From positions 1-34,648 of the forward strand of contig JAQGOK010000192.1 in assembly GCA_028293645.1 (NCBI GenBank): a DNA stretch of 34,648 bases, in the 5' to 3' direction. The position numbers and the translations under genes were made by a program. Below, in pieces: positions 7,439-15,045 of the stretch. Each line of letters opens with the position of its first letter. The stretch's first letter is position 1. The stretch comes from Chthoniobacter sp. (lineage in GTDB: Bacteria > Verrucomicrobiota > Verrucomicrobiia > Chthoniobacterales > Chthoniobacteraceae). The notes under the pieces were generated by a model that did not search any database, was not told where the DNA came from, and saw only the letters and a program-made list of their open reading frames with translations.

Positions 7439-8664
7439 GGCGGACTCTCCTGAAGTTCGGCACGGACTGAGCACGAGGCGTCGCCTGATGAGTCGGCGAT
7501 GCGCACCTTTGGCAGAACGGCAAATCCCCAGACGCCCGCAGCCAGCATCCATGAATAGCTTGCGGCGCTGAGCCAATGCGGTCGCTCGACGGAAAAATCG
7601 CCGACTACGCGGAGCAGAGCGCCGGCAAGAAGAAGGAGGGTCGCGATCTGCAGCGAGGGCAGTCGTGTCTCGAAAAGCGCCTCGTTTCCGGAATGGCCGA
7701 GCACGACGCGCGTGGCAACGGTGAAGGTGATGAGGCTGAACCCACCGAGGAATACGATGTGCAATCCGGCCACGCGTTGCCCCGGCCAGAAGAGCGGGAA
7801 GATCAAGCCGGCGACGAGCGCGAGCAGCGCTGTTTGCGCGGCGAGCGACGCGGTGCGCGGCGGCAGAGCCTGGCGGTGAAAGGGAATCATCGCAGCCAGG
7901 TAGGCGCTCGCGGCGATGGCGCGCAGCCAAGCGGCGGCGGGCGTCGCCGGGTCGCTGGCTTCCAGCCAAAAGCTGCCGAGGAGAGCGAGGCCCGTGGCAC
8001 ATGAGAACGCGGCGCGCAGCCACCATCCAGGCGACGCTTTGCGTTCCTCGGTCATCGTGCGCAAGTCTCGCAAGCGGAGAAAGCGCGGCAGCAGAAACGT
8101 TCCGATCCCGAGTAGGGGAAAGAGCACGAAACCCTGGTTGAGCAGCATCGCGCCGAACATCATGACGTTGCCAGAGACCCAGCCTTGCACGCCGCACAGC
8201 CACAGCACCGGCCCGAGCAGTCCGCTGAGATAGCCAAAGGCGACGAGCGCAAAGCCGGGCGGCGGCAGTTCCGCGCGGTGGCGCACGCGAGCGATCATGC
8301 AGCCACCGAAGCAGAGCATCAGCGCAATGAACGAGAGATCGCCGGCGCGCGATTGGTGGCCGATGTGCAGCCCGGCAGTCAGCAGATACAGCGTGAGCAG
8401 CGTCCACAGTTCTGCACGCCGCAGCGGTGGGGCGGAGAGCAGGCGCGGCATTGCGGTGCCGAGGAAGCCAATGACAAACCCCGCGAGAAAGCCCTCGATC
8501 ATCAGCCGCGCGTGCATCGGGCCGGGATAGAATGGGTGCACTCCGGAGAAGAACAGCGGCCAGAGCGACACGCCGGAGATGCCGAGCAGCGTGGCGAGCG
8601 GAAAGAAAATCCGAAACGGCTCGGCGGGACAGAGGCTGAGAAACTTCGAGCGCTGCGAGGTCAT
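7435..8664 (-). CDS. nnrS: NnrS-family haem/copper membrane protein
   Basis: A 409-residue polytopic membrane protein with about 12 hydrophobic segments, the usual size for NnrS. Family marks are the opening EPFRIFFPLATLLGISGVSL, the PMHARLMIEGFLAGFVIGFL segment (a variant of the HAHEMLFGF signature) with GTAMPRLL after it, and histidines in LHIVFLGGFSLI and RVVLGHSG. NnrS proteins accompany nitrite and nitric oxide reductases and help cells handle nitrosative stress and metal-NO complexes. The gene begins 10 bp after the SCO gene, the last step of a nirK-nirV-sco-nnrS operon. The canonical HAHEM motif is altered to PMHAR, so haem or copper ligation may differ. Confidence 0.9.
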   Translation of the reverse strand: MTSQRSKFLSLCPAEPFRIFFPLATLLGISGVSLWPLFFSGVHPFYPGPMHARLMIEGFLAGFVIGFLGTAMPRLLSAPPLRRAELWTLLTLYLLTAGLHIGHQSRAGDLSFIALMLCFGGCMIARVRHRAELPPPGFALVAFGYLSGLLGPVLWLCGVQGWVSGNVMMFGAMLLNQGFVLFPLLGIGTFLLPRFLRLRDLRTMTEERKASPGWWLRAAFSCATGLALLGSFWLEASDPATPAAAWLRAIAASAYLAAMIPFHRQALPPRTASLAAQTALLALVAGLIFPLFWPGQRVAGLHIVFLGGFSLITFTVATRVVLGHSGNEALFETRLPSLQIATLLLLAGALLRVVGDFSVERPHWLSAASYSWMLAAGVWGFAVLPKVRIADSSGDASCSVRAELQESPP

Positions 8665-8674
8665 GGTCCCGTGC

Positions 8675-9301
8675 TTAGCGCTGCGCGCCGCTGGTGGCTT
8701 TTTCGATCGCGGCCACGAGCAATGCCGGGTCTTGTTTCAGGCCTGCGTGCTGGAACGCGATTTCGCCATCGGCATTCAGAAGCGTGATGAGATTCGTGTG
8801 CGCGAATTGCCCGCGTGAATCCTCCGCGTAGTTCACGCCGAGAAGCGCGGCGAGTTCGCGCACGTCGTCGGCACCGCCGCGCAGAAGTGTCCAGCGATCG
8901 CGAAGCAACTCACGCTTTTCGCGGAAGACCGCGAGTTCTGCGGGCGTGTCGCGTTTTGAGTCGATGCTCACGAGCAGGAAATCCACGTTGCGAAGCACTC
9001 CGGCCGGCAGCTTCGTCTCGATGGCCTTGAGTTCGCCGACCAGGATCGGGCAGGCGTATTCGCAGTGGGTGAAAAACAGCGCCACGATCTGCGGCCGGCC
9101 CCGCAACGCGCCGAGTTTGATCTGCCGTCCGACATCGGACGTCCAAATCGAGTCGAGCAGATAGAGCGATTGATCCGTCGGCTTCCCGAGGTCAAGCGCG
9201 ACGCGGCAGCACGGTGGCTTGTTGTCTTTCGCCACCGGTTTAACCGGCTCCGTGGCGAAGGCGGCGGCACTGAGGAGAAGGATGCTGATCGGGGTTCTCA
9301 T
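8675..9301 (-). CDS. SCO1/SenC-family copper chaperone (thioredoxin fold)
   Basis: A 208-residue protein with an N-terminal signal or anchor (PISILLLSAAAFA) and a thioredoxin fold. The copper-binding motif CEYACP (CxxxCP) follows the strand IVALFFTH, VDFLLVSIDSKRDTPAEL is the conserved second strand/loop, and FAHTN supplies the copper-ligand histidine. SCO proteins deliver copper to cuproenzymes in the periplasm; here the obvious client is the NirK encoded two genes upstream. An extra vicinal CC lies in the N-terminal region (KPPCCRVALD). Its ATG overlaps the nirV stop (ATGA), so it is translated with that gene. No lipobox cysteine is apparent. Confidence 0.93.
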   Translation of the reverse strand: MRTPISILLLSAAAFATEPVKPVAKDNKPPCCRVALDLGKPTDQSLYLLDSIWTSDVGRQIKLGALRGRPQIVALFFTHCEYACPILVGELKAIETKLPAGVLRNVDFLLVSIDSKRDTPAELAVFREKRELLRDRWTLLRGGADDVRELAALLGVNYAEDSRGQFAHTNLITLLNADGEIAFQHAGLKQDPALLVAAIEKATSGAQR

Positions 9302-10071
9302 GGCATGTCTTTCGCGCAGCGGAAGCCGAGATTGTGGACGGTGTAGCCCGCGCGCAGGCTGCTGCGAAAACCGAAGCGCATGAAGGCGGCGAAATTCCCG
9401 GTATCCTTCGCGCCGACCGAACCGGCTCCGCAGAAAAGCTGGCGGTCCAGTCCAGTGTCGCCGCGCGCATCTCCGGTGACCATTGCGCTATTGAAATCAC
9501 TCGTCCATTCCCACACGAGTCCGTGCAGATCGCGGACTCCGAAGACGTTCGCGCGTCCGCCCGCATCCGGGAGCACGGAGGGCGACGGCGTGGCATACCA
9601 ACGTGCCAGCTCGGCCTGAAAGTCCCTGTCCTTCGCGCCATCGCGCACGGTGAAACCCGCGCTGGCGGCGAGTTCCCATTCCGCAGTCGTCGGCAGGCGC
9701 TTCCCTTTCGACGCAGCGAAGGTTTTCGCCGCGAACCACGAAACATTGGTAACTGGCTGCTCCACACGGGCATCGCCGAGATCGAGATCGCTGGCCCAGT
9801 GTGCGAGGTAGCGTTCATCGGCAAAGAGCCGCTTCACCTGCGAGCGTTGCCACTTTGGACTCTCGCGCACGAAGGCGAGGAATTCGCCATTCGTCACCGG
9901 CCGCTCATCGAGTCGAAAGGCGGCGACGCGCACTTCCTGCGCGTCCTTTTCACCGCGAAAAAGCGGGCGGTAAGTGGCCTCGGGAATCAACGCCAGGCCC
10001 GGCTCCGCGCCGCGCACGGCGCAGAGCGCAATCAACGCCGCGACCCATTGCAAAACGAGCCGCATGCTCAT
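9298..10071 (-). CDS. nirV: NirV-like SUMF1/FGE-fold protein of the nitrite reductase operon
   Basis: A 257-residue exported protein: signal peptide [19 protein letters not shown] then RGAEPG, followed by one formylglycine-generating-enzyme (SUMF1) domain. Domain marks are [36 protein letters not shown] and [22 protein letters not shown], and the end [20 protein letters not shown] followed by RCA. NirV is the FGE-like protein known to sit next to nirK in several denitrifiers; its reaction is not established and the catalytic Cys pair of true FGEs is not evident. The ATG at 10071 overlaps the nirK stop as ATGA. A longer reading from 10140 exists but would lie inside nirK and add no signal peptide. 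Confidence 0.88.
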   Translation of the reverse strand: MSMRLVLQWVAALIALCAVRGAEPGLALIPEATYRPLFRGEKDAQEVRVAAFRLDERPVTNGEFLAFVRESPKWQRSQVKRLFADERYLAHWASDLDLGDARVEQPVTNVSWFAAKTFAASKGKRLPTTAEWELAASAGFTVRDGAKDRDFQAELARWYATPSPSVLPDAGGRANVFGVRDLHGLVWEWTSDFNSAMVTGDARGDTGLDRQLFCGAGSVGAKDTGNFAAFMRFGFRSSLRAGYTVHNLGFRCAKDMP

Positions 10072-11582
10072 TGGTTCACCGATTCGGCGTGGACTTTCTG
10101 CACTTCCTCCACGGTCACAATGTCGCCGGTGTTGCCCCACGCGTTGCGGACGAAGGTGAGGACGTGTGCGATCTGCTCGTCGCTCAGCAGCACCGGCGGC
10201 ATCACGCCGTTGTATTTCTGTCCGTTCACGATGATCTCGCCGGACTGGCCATTGATCACGCCGCGGATGGCGCGCGCTTTGTCCGCCATGAGATAGTCGG
10301 ATTTGGCCAGTGGCGGAAACACACCCGAGATGCCCTGACCTTCAGCCTGGTGGCAGGCAAAGCACGTCTGGGCGTAAATGCGTTTGCCTTTCTCGATGAA
10401 GAGGTCCTTCCCGATTGCCGCGATCTTCGGGTCGGCAGCGATGACTCTCTTCAGGTCGGACTGGAGCGCCGCCACGCGCGAATCAGCACTGCCAGGCAGC
10501 GCGTAATCACCGAGATAGGTCGCGTCCACTTCCTTGCCGGAATAGACGAGCAGGTTCTGCGGCCCCTCGACATTCAACATCCCGAGCGCGCCCTTGTTAA
10601 ATGCGCGGAAAAGCGCGTGATCCACGAGGATGAACGTGCCGGGAACATCCAGCTTGAAATCCACAATGGCGGAGCCGCCCGCGGGCACGATCGTCGTCTG
10701 CACATTCTCCTGCAAAAGCTTCATGCCGCCCTCCTGATAGACGTGGTCGAAAATCTCGCCGATGACGTGGAAGGAGGACGTGAGATTCGGCCCGCCATTC
10801 CCGACGAAGAGCCGCACGCGCTCGCCGACGTTCGCTTTCAGCGCTTTGTCACCAACGAGCGATCCGACCGCGCCATTGAAAAGCACATAGCTCGGCTTTT
10901 CATCTTCGGCCTTTTGCTGATCGAACGGCTGCAAGCCCTCCTCGCCGAATTTGCCCTTCGTATAAAAGTCGCCCTGCATGACGTAGAACTCCTTGTCCAC
11001 CGGCGGCAGCCCTTCCTTCGGCTCGACCAGGATCAGCCCATACATCCCATTGGCGACGTGCATCCCGACCGGCGCCGTCGCGCAGTGATAGACAAAGAGG
11101 CCGGGGTTGAGCGCCTTGAACGAGAACTGCGAGCTGTGTCCCGGCGCGGTGAACGACGAAGTCGCGCCGCCGCCCGGACCGGTAACCGCGTGCAGGTCGA
11201 TGTTGTGCGGCATCTTCGAGGTCGGGTGATTGCCGAGATGAAACTCGACCAGGTCGCCCTCGCGCACCCGGATGAACAGCCCCGGCACGTCGCCGCCGAA
11301 CGTCCAGAATAGATAGTCCACGCCGTCCGCCATGCGCTTTACCACCTCGATAACTTCAAGCTTCACCACGACTTTGGTGGCGTGCTTGCGCCGGATCGGC
11401 GGCGGCACATTTGGAGCCGGCGTGAGCACGGCCTTTTCCTCGCCGACGATCTCGGGATCGGTGCCCTTCGCGGCCGTCCCGGGCAGCGGCCCTGTTGTCG
11501 TGGGCGGTGGCTCCGCCCCATGAGTCGTTGCAGGGAGGGCGGTGAACAGGAACGCAAGAAGCGCGGCGGAAAGTGGTTTCAT
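10068..11582 (-). CDS. nirK: Copper-containing nitrite reductase with C-terminal cytochrome c domain
   Basis: A 504-residue periplasmic enzyme that reduces nitrite to nitric oxide. After the signal peptide ([20 protein letters not shown]) and a Pro-rich linker come two cupredoxin domains. Domain 1 has [13 protein letters not shown] (about residues 124-135, with the catalytic Asp and copper histidines) and [20 protein letters not shown] (type 1 and type 2 ligands). Domain 2 has [13 protein letters not shown] and [13 protein letters not shown] linker leads to a class I cytochrome c domain with CFACH near residue 407 and a Met ligand in YNGVMPPV. This makes it the tethered three-domain NirK type known from Ralstonia pickettii and Pseudoalteromonas. 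The start at 11582 is chosen for the signal peptide; the frame is open to 11645 but that part is a dispersed repeat. No FNR/NNR-type box was found upstream. Confidence 0.96.
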   Translation of the reverse strand: MKPLSAALLAFLFTALPATTHGAEPPPTTTGPLPGTAAKGTDPEIVGEEKAVLTPAPNVPPPIRRKHATKVVVKLEVIEVVKRMADGVDYLFWTFGGDVPGLFIRVREGDLVEFHLGNHPTSKMPHNIDLHAVTGPGGGATSSFTAPGHSSQFSFKALNPGLFVYHCATAPVGMHVANGMYGLILVEPKEGLPPVDKEFYVMQGDFYTKGKFGEEGLQPFDQQKAEDEKPSYVLFNGAVGSLVGDKALKANVGERVRLFVGNGGPNLTSSFHVIGEIFDHVYQEGGMKLLQENVQTTIVPAGGSAIVDFKLDVPGTFILVDHALFRAFNKGALGMLNVEGPQNLLVYSGKEVDATYLGDYALPGSADSRVAALQSDLKRVIAADPKIAAIGKDLFIEKGKRIYAQTCFACHQAEGQGISGVFPPLAKSDYLMADKARAIRGVINGQSGEIIVNGQKYNGVMPPVLLSDEQIAHVLTFVRNAWGNTGDIVTVEEVQKVHAESVNQ

Positions 11583-11615
11583 CACAGCCCAACTTGGGGC
11601 AGCCGCGCACAGGCA

Positions 11616-11668
11616 GCTACGCATCCGCCCCGAAAGACTGCGCATTTCTCGCGATGCGAATTGTTCGC
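11616..11668 (-). repeat. Dispersed 34-bp motif, copy A, with adjacent hairpin
   Basis: The core at 11616-11649 is identical over 34 bases to copy B (14872-14905) and matches copy C (16794-16827) at 32 of 34. A small hairpin GCGAA-TTG-TTCGC (11656-11668) follows on the plus strand, which is upstream with respect to the minus-strand genes. The core lies 34 bases before the nirK ATG. Read on the minus strand it is open in frame with nirK and would add a spurious N-terminus. Confidence 0.85.
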
Positions 11669-11694
11669 TGCCGGTTGCGCGCTAGCAGCTGGAG

Positions 11695-12363
11695 TCATCT
11701 GCTGCGGCTCTTACGCAGCCCGTAAGCTCCATAGGCAAGAGCGGTAAGGGCCGTCATTCCGCCGGGGATGAAGAGTGCGGAATAACCAAGGCTGCGGAAA
11801 GCGAACGCGCCGGCGACTCCGCCGCAGAAGAAGCCCGAGATGATGAGCACGCAAAGGCGCAGCCGTATCCATTCGACCGGAAGACCTCGAATGCTGTGGC
11901 CCAGGAAAATACCGAGATCGGTAAACATCCCCGAAAGGTGGGTGGTTCGGACGACGGCACCGCTATAAGTGCTGACCATCGCGTTTTGCAGTCCGCAGGC
12001 ACATGACGCGGAATAGACGCCCCAAACGTTCGCGCGATAAAGGAGCGGAACGGCAGCGCACAAGAGCAACGACTCCGCAAAGAGCGCGACGCCGTAACGC
12101 CGGCCGAGCTGAAGTGTGCTGTCCTGGATGATGAATCCGCTCAACACGGCACCCGCCACGAAAGAGCCAATCGTCGCGGCGAAGTGTAAGATCGCTGCGC
12201 CATTGAAGGCCGCCAACGCCGCGGCCAGCATGGACGTGGTGCCGGTGAGATGAGTGACGACTTGGTGCTCGAAGCCGAGCAGTCCCACGACGTTGACGAT
12301 GCCCGCGACGAACGCGAGTGCCCACGCGCCGGCCCAGACCCATCGGGAGAGTTTCGAGATCAT
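11695..12363 (-). CDS. DUF1275 (YoaK-type) membrane protein
   Basis: A 222-residue protein with about six membrane segments. It starts with WVWAGAWALAFVAGIVNVVG, continues with VVTHLTGTTSMLAAALAAFN and ASCACGLQNAMVSTYSGAVV followed by RTTHLSGMFTDLG. The TH.TG and RTTH.SG.FTDLG motifs are the signature of DUF1275/YoaK proteins, a family of unknown transport function. It lies 112 bases upstream of nirK on the same strand, the gap containing repeat copy A, so it may be a separate transcript. A perfect GGAACGTTCC palindrome sits 12 bases before the ATG. Confidence 0.88.
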   Translation of the reverse strand: MISKLSRWVWAGAWALAFVAGIVNVVGLLGFEHQVVTHLTGTTSMLAAALAAFNGAAILHFAATIGSFVAGAVLSGFIIQDSTLQLGRRYGVALFAESLLLCAAVPLLYRANVWGVYSASCACGLQNAMVSTYSGAVVRTTHLSGMFTDLGIFLGHSIRGLPVEWIRLRLCVLIISGFFCGGVAGAFAFRSLGYSALFIPGGMTALTALAYGAYGLRKSRSR

Positions 12364-12375
12364 ATTCGCGCGCCC

Positions 12376-12402
12376 GGAACGTTCCTTGGCGGCGTGGCCG
12401 CC
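12376..12402. promoter_or_regulatory. Palindrome and hairpin upstream of the DUF1275 gene
   Basis: GGAACGTTCC (12376-12385) is a perfect 10-base palindrome 13 bases before the DUF1275 start. It is followed at 12388-12402 by a perfect 6-bp hairpin GGCGGC-GTG-GCCGCC. The first could be an operator, the second an attenuating or terminating structure for the gene cluster that ends at 12512. Both are small and could be chance in GC-rich DNA. Confidence 0.3.
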
Positions 12403-12511
12403 CCGGGAGGCGCGACCGGGATGGGGTCGCCCCTGTTAGTCTGCGGGATCTGCTCGTTTCCCGGACATAGAGATAGACTCACCCATCGTGCAGAGCACTT
12501 CGTAAAGCTCC

Positions 12512-13282
12512 TTAGCGCGTCTTCACGATGGACATGGAATCAGGTTGGAGGGGGGGCGGTGATGTGCCTTCGGCCGGGCTGGCAGTGGAGGCGTTTGCGT
12601 AAAAGTCCCGCGCCTTTGCGAGGAGTTGGCCGGGAGTGAGATGGCTCTCATCTACAGTAACTGAGCCAATGATGCGCGCGGCCACCTCAGGGTGATGCGT
12701 CTTACTCCATGCAACGAACTGCTCCATTGCGCTGCTCATGCCTTTCCCGGCGCCGAAGACCAGGATCTGACCGTTGCCCTTCAACGCCTTGGCGACCGGC
12801 TCGAAGAAACTGTTCGGATCCGGCTTGTCCTTCCCCCTTGAGAAATCCTTCGAGTTATAGGCATGACGAAAGTAGTCCTCTGGCTCCGGCGGCAGAATGC
12901 GTTGCGGAATCGCGCCTTGGATTTCGGAACGAAAGATCCGGGCTTCGTGGTGATCGATCACGAGCAGCCAATGTGCTGCTGCGTCGTCGGTCTCTGGCGC
13001 GATCGTTTCCGATCTCTCAAGAAAGTGACGCAGGGACATTACTTCGTCCTTTTCGGCGACGTCCTTCGTGCGTGGTGGATGCAAGACGAGTGTCTGGCCG
13101 TTCCGGGTGACCTTTAGTTTGCCGTTTGCTACCTCTTCAACGGTGCCTAACTGGCGAAACAGGGCATGGACATCGTGCCACCCGAGATTGCGCGAGATAG
13201 GATGTTGGAAGATCGCGTCGTAAGTGCGTCGATGCGAGCCGGTGAGCGGCGTGGGTGCTGTCTCCGTTGTTGGGGTATTCAT
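12512..13282 (-). CDS. Conserved hypothetical protein, possibly eRF1-like (baeRF) fold
   Basis: A 256-residue soluble protein in two parts. Residues ~18-70 (RRTYDAIFQHPISRNLGWHD then VHALFRQLG and a LVLHPPR end) look like a small HicA-like or double-stranded RNA-binding type module. Residues ~105-230 carry HWLLVIDHHEARIFRSEI, DYFRHAYNSKDFSRGKDKPD, FFEPVAKAL, ILVFGAGKGMSSAMEQFV and VGS-type strand GSVTVDESHLTPGQLLAKAR. That second part resembles bacterial eRF1-domain (baeRF) or 'host attachment' proteins, which often have a KD..RGK loop. I know the whole architecture as a widespread uncharacterised family. The C-terminal ~25 residues are Pro/Ser-rich. The ATG overlaps the stop of the upstream DHOD-like gene (ATGA), so the two are translated together. 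Confidence 0.7.
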   Translation of the reverse strand: MNTPTTETAPTPLTGSHRRTYDAIFQHPISRNLGWHDVHALFRQLGTVEEVANGKLKVTRNGQTLVLHPPRTKDVAEKDEVMSLRHFLERSETIAPETDDAAAHWLLVIDHHEARIFRSEIQGAIPQRILPPEPEDYFRHAYNSKDFSRGKDKPDPNSFFEPVAKALKGNGQILVFGAGKGMSSAMEQFVAWSKTHHPEVAARIIGSVTVDESHLTPGQLLAKARDFYANASTASPAEGTSPPPLQPDSMSIVKTR

Positions 13283-14502
13283 AGTTCAGCTTTGGTATGT
13301 TCAGTTCCGGTGGCCATCTCGGGAGCGCTCGATGCCTCGCCTTTGGCCTGTTCCCAGTCGGAGTTTGCCGCCTCTCGCGCGGGTCGGCCGTCCTCGACGA
13401 CAAGCTCCACCGCGCGTTCGCGCAACTCCCTGCGTGTCACGGTCCCAACGTCCAGGCACAAAGCGCCACTCGCATCCTTCGTGCCTCCCAAGGATGCAGT
13501 CCGGGCGCTCCTTACACGCGCGGTGGAAACGCTGCGCAGGTATTGCGCCCGCTCGAAGGCAGCCGGGTCGGGACAGTTTTCCTGGCTCATGCAGCCCTTG
13601 AATTGCTCGATCGAATGATACTTGTGCTGCTCCATCCATTCGCGCATCTCGCGCTCGATCGTGGCGATGTGCCCAATCCCGCGGGCGAGCAGTGCCGAGC
13701 AGAGCATCGTCACGTCCGCGCCGACCATGAGCATCTTTAGCGCGTCAGTTGCGCGATGAATGCCGCCGGTGCCGGCAAGGCTCCCCCTGATGCGCCCGCG
13801 CAGGATCGCGATCCAACGCAGCGGGAGCCGCATCGCCGTCGGCGTGCTGAGAATCACGTTGGGAAAGACTTCCCGGGTCTCGAGATCGATGTCTGGCTGG
13901 TAGAAGCGATTGAAGAGCACGAGACCGTCCGCTCCGCTTTCGGTAAGCCGCCGGGCAAACTGTGAAAGGTTCGTAAAGTAAGGGCTGAGCTTTACCGCGA
14001 CTGGAATGGCTAACTGCGCTTTGACGGATGCGAGAATGGTCAGGTAGCCGATTTCGATCTCGTCAGCGGTCACATTCGGATCCGTCGGCACCGAGTAGAT
14101 GTTCAGCTCCAGCGCGTCGGCTCCGGCTTGCTCGATTTGCTTCGCATAGGTTATCCAACTGCCGAAGGTCGAGCCATTGATGCTCCCAATGATCGGGATC
14201 TTTAAAGCCGCCTTCGCGTGCGCAATGTGAGCGAGGTAATCCTCCAGGGTGACTTCAAATTCTGCCGGCTCCGGGAAATAGGTGAGCGCTTTGGGATACG
14301 GCTCGCGAGAGCGTGGCCGCCCCTCGTGGGGCTGGTATCCGTGGGCGCGGATGTGCTCTTCGAAAAGGGAATGGAAGACGATCGCGGAAGCGCCCGCGTC
14401 CTCCATGCGCTTCAGGTTATCGAGGTCTTCGGACAACGGGGAAGCTGACGGCACCAAGGGCGTCCGCAGCTTTAATCCGAGATAAGTGGTGCGGAGGTCC
14501 AT
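13279..14502 (-). CDS. Dihydroorotate dehydrogenase-like flavoprotein with DUF2934-like C-terminal tail
   Basis: A 407-residue protein. Residues 1-~330 are a TIM-barrel dihydroorotate-dehydrogenase-like enzyme: MDLRTTYLGLKLRTPLVPSA, IPIIGSINGSTFGSW, GADALELNIYSVPTDP, IPVAVKLSPYFTNLSQFA, LAGTGGIHRATDALKMLMVG and GCMSQENCPDP. FMN-binding positions are kept, but the N-terminal substrate motif differs from true PyrD, and members of this branch sit near pyruvate-ferredoxin/aromatic pathways or alone; the substrate is unknown. After a ~30-residue linker the tail RRELRERAVELVVEDGRPAR ending in SDWEQAKGE matches the pattern of DUF2934, normally a separate small protein or terminal module. The gene follows the AtpC-like gene by 36 bp and overlaps the next gene by ATGA. 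Confidence 0.85.
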   Translation of the reverse strand: MDLRTTYLGLKLRTPLVPSASPLSEDLDNLKRMEDAGASAIVFHSLFEEHIRAHGYQPHEGRPRSREPYPKALTYFPEPAEFEVTLEDYLAHIAHAKAALKIPIIGSINGSTFGSWITYAKQIEQAGADALELNIYSVPTDPNVTADEIEIGYLTILASVKAQLAIPVAVKLSPYFTNLSQFARRLTESGADGLVLFNRFYQPDIDLETREVFPNVILSTPTAMRLPLRWIAILRGRIRGSLAGTGGIHRATDALKMLMVGADVTMLCSALLARGIGHIATIEREMREWMEQHKYHSIEQFKGCMSQENCPDPAAFERAQYLRSVSTARVRSARTASLGGTKDASGALCLDVGTVTRRELRERAVELVVEDGRPAREAANSDWEQAKGEASSAPEMATGTEHTKAEL

Positions 14503-14538
14503 AGAGGGTGTTTGGCGATTGGAGCGATGTCCTGGCGC

Positions 14539-14826
14539 TCATGAAGCGGGCTCATCGACGGCCTCCGGTTCGATGCGGCGGATGCGCTCAGCGAGAACGG
14601 TGAAGGTGCGCCCTTTCAGCCCGGCGACCGCATTCTCCAGCATGAAGACACAGGGGCCTTGCTCGGTCTGAAGCGTGATCTCGGTCGCCTGAATCAGGTT
14701 GAGATAGCTCTCTTCGCGAGGGGTGATGTGGACGCTGCCATCCTCGGTGCGCACGTCGATCGACGAAGCTATCGCGGTGAAAACGCGGCGGCTCGGCGTG
14801 CTCAGTTCGACGTTCAGATCATTCAT
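14539..14826 (-). CDS. Orphan ATP-synthase epsilon (AtpC) N-domain-like protein
   Basis: A 95-residue protein starting at the ATG at 14826; an in-frame extension to 14916 would only translate repeat copy B. The pattern LNVELSTPSRRVFTAIASSI, DVRTEDGSVHITPREESYL and LKGRTFTVLAERIRRIEP follows the N-terminal beta-sandwich of F1 epsilon subunits. That domain normally begins 'L.V.TP...VF...A..V....DGS.GI.P.H...' and ends 'V.VLA....'. The usual GI.PGH.P motif is changed to HITPREESYL, and the C-terminal helical hairpin is missing. No other ATP synthase gene is in the window. The fold assignment is from pattern only; it may be a regulatory relative. Confidence 0.6.
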   Translation of the reverse strand: MNDLNVELSTPSRRVFTAIASSIDVRTEDGSVHITPREESYLNLIQATEITLQTEQGPCVFMLENAVAGLKGRTFTVLAERIRRIEPEAVDEPAS

Positions 14827-14871
14827 TCTTCGCAAGCTCACGAGACCAGCTTCGCATCCCGCTGATGTGCC

Positions 14872-14938
14872 GCTACGCATCCGCCCCGAAAGACTGCGCA
14901 TTTCTTGGGATGGCATTGCGCGCGTCAGTCGCGCGCAA
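14872..14938 (-). repeat. Dispersed 34-bp motif, copy B, with strong GC hairpin
   Basis: Core 14872-14905 is identical to copy A over 34 bases. Ten bases further on the plus strand comes a perfect 9-bp stem TTGCGCGCG (14916-14924) / CGCGCGCAA (14930-14938) with a 5-base loop. The element lies 46 bases 5' of the AtpC-like gene and about 107-180 bases beyond the pckA stop, both minus strand. The hairpin could end the pckA transcript, but no T run follows. Confidence 0.85.
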
Positions 14939-15045
14939 GCGTCGCCGAGTCTGCCGTGATGAAGCTCTGCGTCCCTCGGTTTAGCCGGCGTTTGATGCTT
15001 TCCCAGGCTGCAACGTCGGGCGGCTCGTGCCCTCTGGCCGATGAG

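Noticed and set aside
7439-8407. Long alternative minus-strand frame overlapping nnrS
   Set aside because: It shares the strand with nnrS but is a different frame without membrane helices; only its last 41 codons, beyond nnrS, are kept as a possible small ORF.
9801-11312. A 503-codon open frame on the plus strand
   Set aside because: It is antisense to nirK and nirV, whose products are clear; its composition is Arg-rich and featureless.
11583-11645. N-terminal extension of nirK ([10 protein letters not shown]...)
   Set aside because: The extension is translated repeat copy A; the same residues precede the AtpC-like gene through copy B. The signal peptide begins at 11582.
11583-11694. FNR/NNR-type box for the nirK operon
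   Set aside because: No TTGAT-N4-ATCAA-like sequence was found in the gap upstream of nirK.
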